A DNA stretch of 64,000 nucleotides from JBIYSM02 sp044759095 (GTDB taxonomy: Bacteria > Bacillota > Bacilli > Brevibacillales > Brevibacillaceae), in assembly GCF_044759095.2 (NCBI RefSeq), contig NZ_JBIYSM020000019.1:11279-75278 (forward strand), read 5' to 3'. Under the pieces are notes generated by a model that worked only from the letters and a program-made list of their open reading frames with translations, did no database searches and was not told the origin of the DNA. Position numbers and translations under genes: made by a program. Shown here piece after piece: positions 25,179 to 34,845 of the stretch (positions within the stretch are counted from its first letter, which is position 1; each line of letters begins with the position of its first letter).

Positions 25179-25408
25179 AAAAATGACCACCTTTGTAACG
25201 CCTGCCGCGATAATGTAGCCAGTTGCTATTACCCATTATAAACCCTTTGTTCGCAGTGTTCAGCAAGTGGTTATTTGATTTGACCATCGTCCGCTCATGC
25301 CGATCGTCATCACTTCTTCTTCAAGCCTCTCTTTGCTCGGCCACGCCTCTGTCGGATTCCGATCCGGGCTCCCCCCGCTTCGCTTCGGTCCCTCGCGGTG
25401 CGAACCCA

Positions 25409-25483
25409 GGGGGGCCTCACCTCCCCACGCCTCGTACATAAAATGAAAAAACGCCTCCGTTTTCCATATAACGGAAGCGTTTT
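25409..25483. terminator. GC-rich palindromic segment and terminator left of the island boundary
   Basis: GGCTCCCCCC (25367-25376) is complemented by GGGGGGCC (25409-25416). CGTACATAAAAT follows, as in the segment next to ssrA. Then comes a hairpin of AACGCCTCCGTT against AACGGAAGCGTT (25448-25483) with T-runs. No gene is seen between 25179 and 25795. Confidence 0.55.
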
Positions 25484-25493
25484 GCAGTGCTCT

Positions 25494-25531
25494 CCACAAG
25501 GGTGCTTTTATTTTATGTATGGTGGAGGCGG
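25494..25531. repeat. Left attachment-like repeat (attL) of the Wadjet island: ssrA 3' end plus downstream terminator half
   Basis: This 38-bp block is identical to 36294-36331 and to 36498-36535, the last of which contains the true ssrA 3' CCA end. It includes GGTGCTTTTATTTTATGTAT followed by GGTGGAGGCGG. To its right the sequence diverges from ssrA at once (TTCGTGGCAG), as expected at an integration boundary. All copies have the same orientation. Confidence 0.8.
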
Positions 25532-25571
25532 TTCGTGGCAGATTAATCCACGATCCTCAGAGACATGTTAA

Positions 25572-25601
25572 GAAGACCTCCTCTTACGCAAGGAGGTCTT
25601 C
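25572..25601. terminator. Hairpin inside the left end of the island
   Basis: GAAGACCTCCT pairs perfectly with AGGAGGTCTTC over an 8-nt loop. No strong T-run follows on either strand, so it is a terminator or mRNA-stability hairpin. Confidence 0.5.
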
Positions 25602-25689
25602 CGGGGCTTTCCCCATATCAATCCGCTACATAGCCAATGCTATGGGATCAATGTAATGATATTATATGCTGTAAACCAAAAAATATGAC

Positions 25690-25718
25690 AAAAGAGCAAC
25701 TATGATAGTTGCTCTTTT
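25690..25718. terminator. Bidirectional terminator downstream of the Wadjet/PemK operon
   Basis: AAAAGAGCAACTA and TAGTTGCTCTTTT form a perfect 13-bp stem with a 3-nt loop and built-in T-runs in both directions, about 80 bp past the PemK-like stop codon. Three copies of GGGATCAAT lie around it (near 25643, 25719 and 25750). Confidence 0.8.
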
Positions 25719-25795
25719 GGGATCAATTAGGTTTACGTGATTGCTCACGGGATCAATGCTTTCACTATGAATTATTGCATGACAAAAAGCTTCTG

Positions 25796-26299
25796 TCAAG
25801 TTTCGTTATGTCTTGTGGTAAACAATTTCCTAATTGCCTCATCAATTTTGACTATGTCTTGATGACTTACGGAAGCTACCCTTCCCTTTACTCGTAACGG
25901 ATACGTGATTCTTCTTAAGCTTATCGTTCGAATCTGTTCGATTAGCGCTGTGTTATTAAAGTGCTCCAGATCGATATGGAAAAAGTATTCATCGTTCAGG
26001 CGCTGTGTCGTTAGTGGCACAACTACGGCGATTGGAGCTTCTTTTGTGCTCCATAGAAGAACAACTGGCCGGTGCTTATTTTCTTCGCTACCTATATTTT
26101 CCCCCAATTCTGCCCAATAGATTCCCTTTCGGAAAATGGGAAAATGAAAGGATGGTTCCGAACCAAATGCTAACATAGCTTTCAGTTTCATCCACTTTAC
26201 AAATTTCACAGCTTTTTCACGATCCGTTTGTATGGTAAGTATCTCTTTTATCTCACTCCATACCTTATCAAAATCCTCTTCTTGCGATCCCTGAAACAA
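25796..26299 (-). CDS. PemK/MazF-like ribonuclease-fold protein, fifth gene of the Wadjet operon
   Basis: This 167-aa protein has a PemK/MazF-type barrel from about residue 55: KGIYWAELGENIGSEENKHRPVVLL resembles the beta1-beta2 region with the conserved catalytic-type Arg, and AVVVPLTT holds the conserved Thr. The first 55 residues are a helical extension (VWSEIKEILTIQTDREKAVKFVKWMK) absent from minimal MazF toxins. TTG at 26299 has GGAGG eight bases upstream, and that site lies inside the last codons of jetD, which ends only 3 bp before, so translation is coupled. No antitoxin gene is adjacent. It could be a passenger toxin, a nuclease effector of the defence system, or an inactive binder. 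Confidence 0.8.
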   Translation of the reverse strand: MFQGSQEEDFDKVWSEIKEILTIQTDREKAVKFVKWMKLKAMLAFGSEPSFHFPIFRKGIYWAELGENIGSEENKHRPVVLLWSTKEAPIAVVVPLTTQRLNDEYFFHIDLEHFNNTALIEQIRTISLRRITYPLRVKGRVASVSHQDIVKIDEAIRKLFTTRHNET

Positions 26300-26302
26300 T
26301 CC

Positions 26303-27742
26303 CTACACCTCCGACCCGTAAGCTTCCACCCAATCATGCAATAGCTCTTCAACAAACACTTCCTGATGAACCTTTGACGCAAGCAAACTCATACGGGTAC
26401 AAAGGCTGTTATCCCAATCAACCGTCATTTTTTGCAGTTGCTCTTTCTCCTGATCCGCCAAAGTCATACCGTAATGAGCGAATCTTTCGTAATCCGCCAC
26501 GCTCATCCGCCACGGCACAAAGTGCTTCCCATATCTCCGCGCAAGTCCTTGTGCAATAGTCAATCCTTTTACATCGAAATCTCCAGAATAGTGAAGCCGC
26601 ACGTCATTTTGGTCACTTGCCTCCAAACAACGGTCTATCAATCGAATCGTTGCCGCACTCGCTTGTCCGTTTAAACAGATTAAAATCGGAGCGCTATCAT
26701 AGGACGAACGGTTCCTATATTTCTCATATTGCAGCGTTCCATCCAACAAAGTCGCAAAGACCGAAGGATTTTCAACTACATACAGGCCGGAGAATTTTGG
26801 AATGGCAGTCAATCTCTCTACCTGTCTCAGTGTTAGAACAAGCTCTTCACTCTTTTCTGTCAGTTGCGGCGCAAAGAGAATGACTTGGGAAGAGATATCA
26901 TCGTCAGCTATGCCAGCGAATCGATACGTTTTTCGAATTTCTAAGCTTCTGACTGGATCAGCCACATGAATCCCGCCCATGTCAATTATGCCGGACGACT
27001 CCCATTCATCGTCAGCATCCATTGAGTCGAGTGAATCGTTTGGCTTGTCATCCGATACCTCTGAAAAAATCTCTCGAAGACCGTGCCACAGCAATCGTCC
27101 GGCAGGATTTTTGAAATCAAACGCGTGGGCGTCTCTTGCAACCTTCGCAGCCAGCACGGGGAGGCGAATCAAAATGCCGGAAACTTCACCGTCATCCTGT
27201 ACAATCTTTTTCTGCTTCCTCTCCCACACACGGCTAAGCGCATCCAGGCAGTATACAAATTGTTGACGGGCATCTTCCGGATTTTGCACATGTAGTCTGC
27301 GCAAAATCCGGCTTCCTTGTGCTGCTCCTATACGCAATCGTTCCACCCATTCGACGATCCGTACCGGCAATTGGCCACACCTCATTGCCTTCAACGACTC
27401 ATCGATAAAGTGATTCCAATTTCTCTCAGCTTGTTGTTCCCGTTCGGCTCGCGTCAATACCTCCTGCCCATCCAAACAAGCAAGCAATTCCTGAATCGTG
27501 AAGCCGCTTTGGTGCAAGATGTTTTCCAGTTTTCGTATCGAGAATTTCAAATCTTCCCCAGGCTTCTGTAGTTCTCTCAGTAGTCCTCCTAACACATCGC
27601 ATTCTTCGGAAGTAAGCTGTTTCACTCGAATGAATCCGGACAAGCCTCGCGCACGATAAGTGGCTCGAACAGCATCTAAAAATCGCGCAAGCCCAGGCTC
27701 GGAAAAAAATGCCTTGATCTCATTCATCCGTAGTTCGTCCAT
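26303..27742 (-). CDS. jetD: Wadjet nuclease subunit JetD (DUF2399/TIGR02679 type)
   Basis: This 479-aa JetD cleaves plasmid DNA in Wadjet systems. The C-terminal third has the topoisomerase VI/Toprim-like fold; the acidic metal-binding motif is in LHYSGDFDVKGLTIAQ (about residues 390-405), preceded by APILICLNGQAS. The N-terminal part is the family-specific helical region. ATG at 27742 is preferred because GAGGAG lies seven bases upstream; the gene overlaps the end of jetC by about 23 bp. Its last codons provide the ribosome site of the PemK-like gene. The acidic motif looks intact, so activity is expected. Confidence 0.88.
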   Translation of the reverse strand: MDELRMNEIKAFFSEPGLARFLDAVRATYRARGLSGFIRVKQLTSEECDVLGGLLRELQKPGEDLKFSIRKLENILHQSGFTIQELLACLDGQEVLTRAEREQQAERNWNHFIDESLKAMRCGQLPVRIVEWVERLRIGAAQGSRILRRLHVQNPEDARQQFVYCLDALSRVWERKQKKIVQDDGEVSGILIRLPVLAAKVARDAHAFDFKNPAGRLLWHGLREIFSEVSDDKPNDSLDSMDADDEWESSGIIDMGGIHVADPVRSLEIRKTYRFAGIADDDISSQVILFAPQLTEKSEELVLTLRQVERLTAIPKFSGLYVVENPSVFATLLDGTLQYEKYRNRSSYDSAPILICLNGQASAATIRLIDRCLEASDQNDVRLHYSGDFDVKGLTIAQGLARRYGKHFVPWRMSVADYERFAHYGMTLADQEKEQLQKMTVDWDNSLCTRMSLLASKVHQEVFVEELLHDWVEAYGSEV

Positions 27743-30700
27743 ATCCATTCTCCTCACTTGCAGCCGCCGCTTCATCAGTGGGAAACAATTCGAGTCGCTT
27801 TCCATTCCAGCGATAGCGGAACAACGTAACAAAGTCGGCATCATTGGGGCGATAGATTTCCACCACAGACAGACTCGGGACCGTATCATAACAACCCCAG
27901 AGCACCTGCGAGGTCATCATGTAGTCGAAATTCATTTCGGTCAGGAGCTTGAACAAGTCGCGGATATTTTCTTCGTCAACACCGGCAAACGCCTCGTCCA
28001 GAGAGATGATTTTGGGCGCTTCGGGACTGGCGTCTGCGTACCGTGAATACGTAGCGGCAAACAGCGGGATGTACATCGACATCGCTTTTTCGCCACCGCT
28101 CATCACGTTGAATCTCGAGTCGGTCAACTCCCGGTATCCTGCCTCCCCGCCCTTTTTGTACCGAAGCATAAACTGGAACCACGTCCGGTAATCCAGGATC
28201 TCGTAAATGTGTTTGCGAAGCGACTCTCTCTCTTCCTGTGCCCCCTGTTTCGCCCACTGGATCCGCGAGCGGAAATGCTCGATCATTCGTTCAACCTCGT
28301 CTTCCCGCAGCAGCCGCGCATCCCGGCGCAAAAGCTCCACCAATTGCTCGGCGTTCATCTCTTTTTCCGACTGTGCGGCTTTGGGGACCCATTGCAACTG
28401 CAATTTCAATCCGCTTGAGGTGTTGCGCTCTGCCATCAGCCGGTTCATTTCCTTGATCCACTGTTCGGCACGCATAATGCGCTGGCGAATCGTTTTGCCT
28501 ACGCTGCGCAAGATAATTTCTTCGTAAAGCTGTCGATCCTTTTCATCCAGCAAACCGGACTGCTCCAAAATCAGGGCGTTAATCTCCTCCAGCAGGGCAG
28601 ACGGGGTTTGCGGTCGCAACCGATCGCGCATTGATACAACTGTTACCCGCCCGGTCTTGTCATCAACCACGGCTTCCAGCGCATAATCCATTAATAATTG
28701 GCGGACCGCATTAAACTGATCGAGCAACGACGAAGTCACGCTTTCGCGGTTTCTGCCCGCCGAGGAAGGCTGCAATTCCTGATAGACGGCTTTGCAAAGG
28801 CGAAATACCTCAAGATCGTCCCATTCCGATCTGGATACATCCGTCCAGTCCGCTACAAGCCCCAATGACATTTCTCCATTCCATCTTTGCATAGCGCGTT
28901 CTACTGCCTGTTGCAGTTCGTCGAATTGACGTTTTCTTGTCTCGAGTCGCTCCATGTACCGCGCCCGATCTTTTTCCGCCTCTCTTATTCTTTGGTCTTC
29001 GTCAACGATTTGTCCTTCCAATCCTTTTTTCTCTGCATGTAACCGGGAGATGCGTTCATACAAATCGTGGATGCCCAACTCCTGCATGTGGCGACGCAGG
29101 CTCTCGACCTTTACTTTCAAAGAGTGATATTTCTCCTCCAGCTCGTACGCCAGTTCTGTTTCATTTTCAACTTCCGACAGCAGTTCCTCTGCCTCTTCTT
29201 GCAACCTCCGAATGGTTTGAGCCGACTGCCTGTACTGTCTCCACTCCGCATGCAAATCGGATAGGCCGTTCAAATAATGCTGGATCGTTTCTCTCGCTAC
29301 TTGCAACTCTCCGAGGTTGTTGAGGCGGGACCATTGCTCGGTGCTGACTGCCAACTCGATTTTCAGCTGCTGCCAATGATTGTTCTTTTCCCGCACCCGA
29401 TCGGCCATCCGCTGCGCATGGGCCATCACCGCATTGAGTCGGTGCACGGCTTCGGCCAGCGCGTCCAATCGCTCTTGAGCCAGCTTGTCATCCGGAAACG
29501 CCTGCACATCCTCATCCACCTGAGTAATGGCCACCTGGATTTCACTTACTTGCTTGGATAACTCCTCCAGTTGTTGATCACATGCCTCTATCTCGCGCTG
29601 CAACCGTTCAATTTCCGCCAGCTTGAAGCGACGGCGGGCTTCCTTACCGATAAAACGGGCTGGCTGGGTATCCGTCACACACCCGCGAACCGGCCCAAAT
29701 TGAAAGAAGGAGGAGCCAATCCAGATAGACGTTGTGTCCAACTCTTCAAATTGCGGCGTGTCGTCTACCTCTCTCCAGGCAAACGTCCGCAAAACAGCAT
29801 CGATCATTGCTTCATCCAGACCTCTTTCCGGCGATGGAACAGGCTTCAGCACATCGGCGAGGGTATACCCCCATTCCACTGGCGCAGGTGTAAGCCATAC
29901 TTCTTCCCCTTCTTCGAGTCTGCCAATACGTCCATCAGGGGTTACCCATGCGTCAAGCAAACCGCAAGCGCTCAGTACTCCTTCGATGCGGGCTCGCTCC
30001 TCCTCGGTCCAGTGTCCCAGGAAATCGCACACCGCATAAAGCGGTGCCCCTTCTCCTGCACCCCGGCTAACACGCGAAGCTGTTCTAGCGTCGCTGCGTT
30101 CCGGCTCCGGTTCACGGCTCTCCCGCCAAGCCTGCTGCTCCCGCTTGTGATCGGCCCGCTCTTCTTCGATCCGCTGCATGTCGTGGCGGAGTTGCCACTC
30201 CTGTTCCTTCCATTGTCTCCGAATCTCTTCTGCGGTTTCTATTACAGGTTGCTTCACACTGGCGTAATTCCTGTTTGTCACAGAAATAGCAGAAACCGCC
30301 TGCAAAATCCGCTGGAACGTCTTTTCTTCAACAGCAAGCCCTTTCACTCGCTGTTTCCACTGAACAATCTCCTCTTTTAGCTGTTGCAGGGCCGCTTCTG
30401 TCTGCTTTTCAGACTCAACCTTCGCCAGTTCGGCTGCGTCACGTTCCTGACGTATGGCTCCCAGTTCCTTCTCCAATTCCTGCAGACTGTTCCACGCTTC
30501 CCGCTCTGCCTGCGCAATCTTCCATGCATGCTCGATCGCTTCGCGGTGGCGGGCCACATCCTTTTTCCACTCAAGAACAAATCTGTCTTCTTCAGGAGGA
30601 TGTTGGTGCCAATAACGATGGTAGACATCGTGCTCGGCAAGTTCCATCTCCCTTGCCAGACTCTCCAGTTCCAGCAGCTGTTCTTCCTGGGCGCGCAACT

Positions 30701-31919
30701 GCTCTGTCATTAGACCTTCATTCCGCACGATTTCCGATTGCATCCGGTCCTGACGCTGTCTTAGTCCATTAATGCGTGCACGCGATTTGTGCAAATACTG
30801 CCCTGTTTCGGCAAAACTCCCCTCCATCGCTTGCAGTTCTCTATGCTTTTCAATGGCTTCATGCCGATTCAATACATCCAGATCTGCATTAACTTCTTGC
30901 AAACGGACGCGGTATCCCTGCAACCGCTGATGGGAATCCGATAATTTTTGTTCAATTTCACTGCACTGAGCTTGAACTTCTTCAACATGCTTCGCAGCTT
31001 CGTCCGCTTTTGCTTTGGCATCAAGCACCTCCTCTGATGCTTGATAGAGGAGAAATCGATTATAACGGTCATATGATTTCTCCAGCTTTTCCAGCTCGCT
31101 CTGGTGCAGCTTTAGCTCATCCAAACGATCCGCGATCTGGTCCATATCTTCCAAAACCTCGGAAAGTGGGCGCAAGTCATCTTCCTGGAGGGGCGGCAGC
31201 GCTTCCGTCAAGATATGATAAATAGCCGATGGTTTGAAATCTTTGGACAACTTCGGGCTGCGTAGCTGGATGATCAAGTTCATTAAATCGGCAAAGGCCT
31301 CGCTGTCGTAAAAGCCAAATAACGCTTTGTTCACCAGATCGCGGTACGCTTTTTGTTCCTGTACCACCTGTCCCCCGGCACCGATCCTCGCTTCCAATTC
31401 ACGTCGATCAAGGGGGTATTTTCCTTTCCCCTCCAACCAGGCAACCCGGTCATACAACCAGAAATCCTGGTTCACCCGGCGGCCGTCGTCCAGCAGAAAC
31501 CCCCAAAAGCTTACCTGGGAAGCAGCCCTGCGCGCACGCAACCCGATGCCGATCGTTTTGTATATGCCTTTTTGCGGATGATGGAACTCCATCCATAAAT
31601 ACCCGATACGGTCGGTATGTTTGCCATCATCGCCCAGCAAATAATATTCAACGCGTCGGTCCCGTGAGCCAAACGGGTCCAAACGCTGCGGCCGCTTGTC
31701 GCCATCCAGCACCAGCGGGAGGAAGCTTTGCATCGTCACTGATTTTCCCGCGCCGTTTGTCCCACGCAGGATGAGACGCCCTTCCTCCAGTGAAATTTCT
31801 TCATCATCGTACACCCAAAAATTGAAGATGCCTGCCCGTGCCATCTCCCAGCGGTTGCGTGTCTGATTTTCAGCAACAGCAGCGGTAGACTCATTCAACG
31901 ATTCATTTTCAAGCTGCAT
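27720..31919 (-). CDS. jetC: Wadjet SMC-like ATPase JetC (TIGR02680 type)
   Basis: This is a 1399-aa SMC/MukB-like motor. The N-terminal head carries Walker A LRGTNGAGKSVTMQS (about residues 50-64). Long coiled coils (about 270-560 and 780-1130) flank a central hinge-like globular region (about 640-770). The C-terminal head has the signature VMSGGEKAMSMYIP and Walker B KIISLDEAFAGVDEENI. In Wadjet, JetABC extrudes DNA loops on small circular DNA and JetD cuts it. ATG at 31919 follows GGGGAGGGAGATTC; 14 bp separate it from the jetB stop. All ATPase motifs are intact. Confidence 0.92.
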   Translation of the reverse strand: MQLENESLNESTAAVAENQTRNRWEMARAGIFNFWVYDDEEISLEEGRLILRGTNGAGKSVTMQSFLPLVLDGDKRPQRLDPFGSRDRRVEYYLLGDDGKHTDRIGYLWMEFHHPQKGIYKTIGIGLRARRAASQVSFWGFLLDDGRRVNQDFWLYDRVAWLEGKGKYPLDRRELEARIGAGGQVVQEQKAYRDLVNKALFGFYDSEAFADLMNLIIQLRSPKLSKDFKPSAIYHILTEALPPLQEDDLRPLSEVLEDMDQIADRLDELKLHQSELEKLEKSYDRYNRFLLYQASEEVLDAKAKADEAAKHVEEVQAQCSEIEQKLSDSHQRLQGYRVRLQEVNADLDVLNRHEAIEKHRELQAMEGSFAETGQYLHKSRARINGLRQRQDRMQSEIVRNEGLMTEQLRAQEEQLLELESLAREMELAEHDVYHRYWHQHPPEEDRFVLEWKKDVARHREAIEHAWKIAQAEREAWNSLQELEKELGAIRQERDAAELAKVESEKQTEAALQQLKEEIVQWKQRVKGLAVEEKTFQRILQAVSAISVTNRNYASVKQPVIETAEEIRRQWKEQEWQLRHDMQRIEEERADHKREQQAWRESREPEPERSDARTASRVSRGAGEGAPLYAVCDFLGHWTEEERARIEGVLSACGLLDAWVTPDGRIGRLEEGEEVWLTPAPVEWGYTLADVLKPVPSPERGLDEAMIDAVLRTFAWREVDDTPQFEELDTTSIWIGSSFFQFGPVRGCVTDTQPARFIGKEARRRFKLAEIERLQREIEACDQQLEELSKQVSEIQVAITQVDEDVQAFPDDKLAQERLDALAEAVHRLNAVMAHAQRMADRVREKNNHWQQLKIELAVSTEQWSRLNNLGELQVARETIQHYLNGLSDLHAEWRQYRQSAQTIRRLQEEAEELLSEVENETELAYELEEKYHSLKVKVESLRRHMQELGIHDLYERISRLHAEKKGLEGQIVDEDQRIREAEKDRARYMERLETRKRQFDELQQAVERAMQRWNGEMSLGLVADWTDVSRSEWDDLEVFRLCKAVYQELQPSSAGRNRESVTSSLLDQFNAVRQLLMDYALEAVVDDKTGRVTVVSMRDRLRPQTPSALLEEINALILEQSGLLDEKDRQLYEEIILRSVGKTIRQRIMRAEQWIKEMNRLMAERNTSSGLKLQLQWVPKAAQSEKEMNAEQLVELLRRDARLLREDEVERMIEHFRSRIQWAKQGAQEERESLRKHIYEILDYRTWFQFMLRYKKGGEAGYRELTDSRFNVMSGGEKAMSMYIPLFAATYSRYADASPEAPKIISLDEAFAGVDEENIRDLFKLLTEMNFDYMMTSQVLWGCYDTVPSLSVVEIYRPNDADFVTLFRYRWNGKRLELFPTDEAAAASEENGYGRTTDE

Positions 31920-31933
31920 GAATCTCCCTCCCC

Positions 31934-33160
31934 TTATTCCAGATCTTCTGCTTGATAGTTGCCATTCCAACGGCCCAGCACGGGGGAAATGGCGAACCGG
32001 TTTTCATCCTGCCAACGTCCCAATCCCCATTCACTCATATGCCTGGTCAAAGCTTCAGCCAATTCTGCCGCTGTCATCTCCTGGTGCTCCTTGCTCCAGT
32101 ATTCTTTGTAGCGTTGGCGCAAAACAAGCAACAGATTTTCCAAATCCGTGCGGCCAAGCACCATCTCCCCATTTTGTTCCACATACCAAAGCGACGACTC
32201 AGCATGCAGCAGCCGTCTCAATTCTCCCGCTAACAGCAATACCAAATCGGATATAGCCGACATGGTGGGAAAAAGATCTCCGTCACTGGTGGAGTCTGGA
32301 TGAAAAAACAATAATCCTTCCCGATACCGGCTTCCTTCCCAGCCAAACATGGTACGGAGTTGCTCGATCAACGACCTGCGCTGGGTAATGACATAGTACA
32401 AATCGTCCGGATCCCAATCCTGATCCAGGATAACCGGCTCCAATAAAAGCCTCCTGTAGACACGATGCCGACGCCTTCTCATTTCTCCGTCTGCTGTGTC
32501 CGTATAGACCATCTGGATATTGAGTTCATGAATTTCAGTGAAGCGTGTAAGCTCCTCTGGAAAGTGACGCAGCACATATCGGACATACGGGGTGCATTCG
32601 TAGAGGACATTGTTTTCATCGTTGTGGGCCCAATCCTGCTCATCACCATCCACCGCGATTAGCACCCCAAGCTGTTTGAGCTTCTTTAATGCACGCACCA
32701 TCGACAAACGGTGGTGATAGAGTTCCCAATCGACATGCAGTCCCGTTCCAACCATCTGTTCCCGGATTTGTACCACCATGTCTTTTAACAGGAATTGGTC
32801 CAACTCCGTTTTCCCTTCCAAAAACCATAATCCGTAGGTAAAAAAGGTATAATCCCTCGGCTCACGAAATTCCTGGATGCCCATCCACGGGTATGCCCGC
32901 AACGGAGCCTTGTCCAATTTTGCCATGGCCCTGGTCAGGATCAAGGGAAATCCGGCGTATTCCGCAAACCAGTCCCTCAGTTCACGATACTGGTCGCGAA
33001 TCCAGTAAAACAACTCCGGATCCTCCTCCTTGGTGATCCACGGTCGGTTGAGCAGAGCAAGGGCGCATGCCTTGCGTCTTTCCCGCCACACATCGTCTCC
33101 TGCTCTGCCTTGCATCCGCATACGACGCAGAGCCCACGACCGAGTACCGCCTCTACCCAT
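31934..33160 (-). CDS. jetB: Wadjet kleisin-associated subunit JetB (DUF2398/TIGR02678 type)
   Basis: This 408-aa protein is the MukE-like KITE partner in the JetABC complex. Recognisable family features are the opening RRKACALALLNRPWITKEEDPELF, the winged-helix stretch ELYHHRLSMVRALKKLKQLGVL (about 205-225) with VDGDEQDW, and a C-terminal helical part. ATG at 33160 overlaps the jetA stop by 8 bp, and AAGGAGG lies nine bases upstream inside jetA. A longer frame reaching into jetA has no ribosome site. Confidence 0.86.
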   Translation of the reverse strand: MGRGGTRSWALRRMRMQGRAGDDVWRERRKACALALLNRPWITKEEDPELFYWIRDQYRELRDWFAEYAGFPLILTRAMAKLDKAPLRAYPWMGIQEFREPRDYTFFTYGLWFLEGKTELDQFLLKDMVVQIREQMVGTGLHVDWELYHHRLSMVRALKKLKQLGVLIAVDGDEQDWAHNDENNVLYECTPYVRYVLRHFPEELTRFTEIHELNIQMVYTDTADGEMRRRRHRVYRRLLLEPVILDQDWDPDDLYYVITQRRSLIEQLRTMFGWEGSRYREGLLFFHPDSTSDGDLFPTMSAISDLVLLLAGELRRLLHAESSLWYVEQNGEMVLGRTDLENLLLVLRQRYKEYWSKEHQEMTAAELAEALTRHMSEWGLGRWQDENRFAISPVLGRWNGNYQAEDLE

Positions 33161-34667
33161 GAACCGTCTCCTCCTTATAAGGCACGTCAAACCATAGCGT
33201 ATAGTCGGGCATGTCCAGTTTGCCGTCTTCACACAGCAACGTTGTCATCTCGCCGGACTGCGCCAGTTGCAACCGCACTTTGATTCCCTCCGCTGTAACA
33301 AACGAACGGGAGACATTTCCCATACAGCGGCCGATCCAATGCAATAACCGCAAACGCGTCTTTGCATCGACTACACCCAATTCAGAGATGCGTACCTGCT
33401 TCTTCCTAGCCATCCGGTGGACAAACTCTCGCTCCTCCTGAAGCTGCCGCTCAATGACGGCCCTTGCAGCCTTCTTTCTGTTCTCCGATTGTCTAACCGG
33501 TTCCGTTTCCGAGCGCGAAAGCCTTTTCCGGCTACGTGAACGAACCCCCCGAATCTTGGGCACTTCATTCCACATGGAAATATCGGCAAGATCGGTCGTA
33601 CGTTCGTCCTCGCCTTGCAGATGCCTGCTGGGGAACAGGCCAAACGCATACGCGGCAAGGCAGTGTGCGTCATCCAACGAAGTCAGGCTGTCAAACCACT
33701 GTGCCAAATACTCCAGTTCTTTCTTCCGGCTGATTCCAGCCCGTTTTCGCTCTTGCAGCCTCAATGCACAACGAACCACTTTCGCGATCGTCTCTTTGGT
33801 TGCCCGCTCCAGTAATACAAGCTCGCTCTGCTCGCTTCCTTCTCCCAAAAACCATTTTCTCAGATTTTGCCAACCTTGTCGTAAGGAATTGGCCATCTCT
33901 TCACGTGAAAAGCTTTCTTCCAACCGGGGCTTTCGCATCTCGTCACCCACGACTTGCTCCATAAACGTTTCAGCCACAGAAGGGGAGATTTTCTGCAGAT
34001 GCCCTTCAATTTGATAGGCTTTTTTCTGCAGCCCTTTGATAAAATGCTGCAAATAGTCGGTCAGTTTGTCTTTCATCAACAAAAACGCTTCAGTAGCCAT
34101 CATCTGTTCTGCTTGAATCGAATGCATGCTGGCGATGAAGTCAGCGGCATTCTCATGCATGGTTTTAAATGCCTGATACAGTTTTTCCCAGCAAACCGAT
34201 GCTTCCCCTTCCTGAAACAGCCCGCCGCTTGCTCGTACAGCTACCAGACACTCCGAAATCGTATCAAGGTAAGTCGTCTCCAACGACCCGCCGTACCCCT
34301 TGATGGTTTCAAGCGTTTCCAACATCCGCTCGATTTCGATTGAATATGGTGTCAGTACATACTGACTCTTCTTTCTCATATACTCTTCCACAGTTTGGGC
34401 ACGGCCGCCATCGTGTCTGGACGCAAGATTGCGCCATTCTTTGAGTTGCTCCAGATCTGCCTGGCACTGTTCAACTGTATATCCTTCCAGTATCCCCCAC
34501 TGTTTCACTCCTTCGAGTACCTCTTCTACCCGGAGCCAGTAGCGTAGCCGCTGGTATTCCTGATAGAAATAACGCATCACAGCCCGATATCGAGCTACAT
34601 TGTCTGCGTTTAAATAACGAAATTCGGGAACGCCTCGCAGCATTGCAGGTGACATGGAATGGTCCAT
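33153..34667 (-). CDS. jetA: Wadjet kleisin subunit JetA (DUF2397/TIGR02677 type)
   Basis: This 504-aa protein is the MukF-like kleisin that bridges the JetC heads. The N-terminal segment FRYLNADNVARYRAVMRYFYQEYQRLRYWL is typical of the TIGR02677 family. A helical middle (about 130-330) and a basic linker (SRSRKRLSRSE, about 380-390) follow, and the C-terminal winged-helix part ends TLWFDVPYKEE. ATG at 34667 has GGGAGG nine bases upstream. It is the first gene of jetA-jetB-jetC-jetD-pemK, all overlapping or within 14 bp. A 178-bp AT-rich region separates it from the divergent transposase-like gene and must hold the promoters of both. Confidence 0.88.
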   Translation of the reverse strand: MDHSMSPAMLRGVPEFRYLNADNVARYRAVMRYFYQEYQRLRYWLRVEEVLEGVKQWGILEGYTVEQCQADLEQLKEWRNLASRHDGGRAQTVEEYMRKKSQYVLTPYSIEIERMLETLETIKGYGGSLETTYLDTISECLVAVRASGGLFQEGEASVCWEKLYQAFKTMHENAADFIASMHSIQAEQMMATEAFLLMKDKLTDYLQHFIKGLQKKAYQIEGHLQKISPSVAETFMEQVVGDEMRKPRLEESFSREEMANSLRQGWQNLRKWFLGEGSEQSELVLLERATKETIAKVVRCALRLQERKRAGISRKKELEYLAQWFDSLTSLDDAHCLAAYAFGLFPSRHLQGEDERTTDLADISMWNEVPKIRGVRSRSRKRLSRSETEPVRQSENRKKAARAVIERQLQEEREFVHRMARKKQVRISELGVVDAKTRLRLLHWIGRCMGNVSRSFVTAEGIKVRLQLAQSGEMTTLLCEDGKLDMPDYTLWFDVPYKEETVHG

Positions 34668-34845
34668 GGAGATGATCCTCCCATCCGATTTTTCTTATCG
34701 AATATGGTAAATGTGAATATGAAAAAAATCCACGTTGCTACAGTTCGGCAATTATTTCCCCCTTTCATTAGTTAAGTTAATTGTGGTTCCTATTCATCTC
34801 TACATGATAGAATTAAAGAAAGATTAGTGTGCGGAGGTAAAAAAT

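Noticed and set aside
25643..25760. Three GGGATCAAT copies as a short CRISPR-like or iteron array
   Set aside because: Spacing is irregular (about 76 and 31 bp), the unit is only 9 bp, and no cas or rep gene is near.
26303..34667. Assignment of the four-gene cluster to chromosomal MukBEF or a generic SMC repair system
   Set aside because: The presence of a Toprim-containing JetD and the TIGR02677-02680-like set fits Wadjet; MukBEF has no such fourth subunit.
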